A stretch of 64,000 bases of DNA. It comes from Tenrec ecaudatus. Its lineage: Eukaryota > Chordata > Mammalia > Afrosoricida > Tenrecidae. Numbering within the stretch: the first letter of the stretch is position 1; every line of letters starts with the position of its first letter. The position numbers and the translations under genes are program-made. This document shows, piece after piece, positions 63,907-64,000 of the stretch. The notes under the pieces were generated by a model. It searched no databases, had not been told where the DNA came from, and worked only from the letters and a program-made list of their open reading frames with translations. The DNA lies in assembly GCF_050624435.1 (NCBI RefSeq), contig NC_134546.1, positions 11,183,001-11,247,000 on the forward strand, in the 5' to 3' direction.

Positions 63907-64000
63907 CCTGTCTTTTTCAAAGTATATGAAAGAATGGTACAACTTGCAATTGATGGTGTCGTCTGTCAATTTGATGAGACCTGGTAGTTCCTCCTCACAG
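63907..64000. other. unassigned, cut by window edge
   Basis: 94 bp with no recognisable element before the window ends. Confidence 0.35.

Overview
This window looks like repeat-dense, gene-free (intergenic or deep intronic) DNA from an afrotherian mammal, most likely a tenrec such as Echinops. The assignment is my inference from the repeat content. The commonest repeat, about 40 copies or fragments on both strands, is the afrotherian tRNA-derived AfroSINE. It sits beside BovB-like RTE LINEs that carry the same 3' tail. The window also holds SPIN-type hAT MITEs, a horizontally acquired family that the literature reports in tenrec but not in elephant. Ancient mammalian repeats (MIR, L1M, MLT1-like LTRs) lie underneath. 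I found no protein-coding gene, exon chain, tRNA, rRNA, snRNA or CRISPR that I could support. The open reading frames are short, sit in repeats or low-complexity DNA, or lack family features.

Layout. 1-10 kb: RTE tail, L1 3' ends, AfroSINEs, MIR, an MLT1-like LTR split by an IAP-like class II ERV LTR (about 4.3-4.8 kb), a candidate conserved non-coding stretch (6.2-6.6 kb), and a 2.1 kb reverse-strand RTE relic. 10-22 kb: two forward RTE relics, MLT2/ERVL-like LTRs, an AfroSINE split by a 1 kb L1 3' end, a tRNA-Gly-headed SINE (16.2 kb), a clean SPIN MITE (17.25 kb) and an AfroSINE with a 26 bp triplication (18.0 kb). 22-34 kb: mostly unassigned DNA, an RTE, a partial ERV (3' internal part, polypurine tract and LTR on the minus strand), ancient L1M, nested ERVL-like LTRs, MIR split by L1. 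34-46 kb: young L1 3' ends, RTEs each split by an ERVL-like LTR, a probable LTR with octamer repeats, and an AT-rich unique block with an ONECUT-type palindrome. 46-64 kb: a dense AfroSINE cluster, a SPIN inside an AfroSINE, a solo LTR inverted relative to the one at 25.7 kb, a 2.4 kb L1 inside another SPIN, and an old L1M split by a solo LTR.

The elements do not form a pathway, but they form a readable stratigraphy. RTE LINEs supply the machinery that AfroSINE and the tRNA-Gly SINE borrow through the shared 3' tail. L1 insertions show 11-19 bp target duplications and A-rich ends. ERVL-like LTRs show 5 bp duplications. SPIN MITEs show 8 bp duplications. Nesting gives relative ages: RTE and AfroSINE are older than SPIN and the ERVL-like LTRs, and the L1 subfamily with a doubled 3' end is among the youngest. 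I looked for a new system and did not find a convincing one. The best leads are the nested insertions, the L1 3'-end duplication and a few candidate regulatory blocks.
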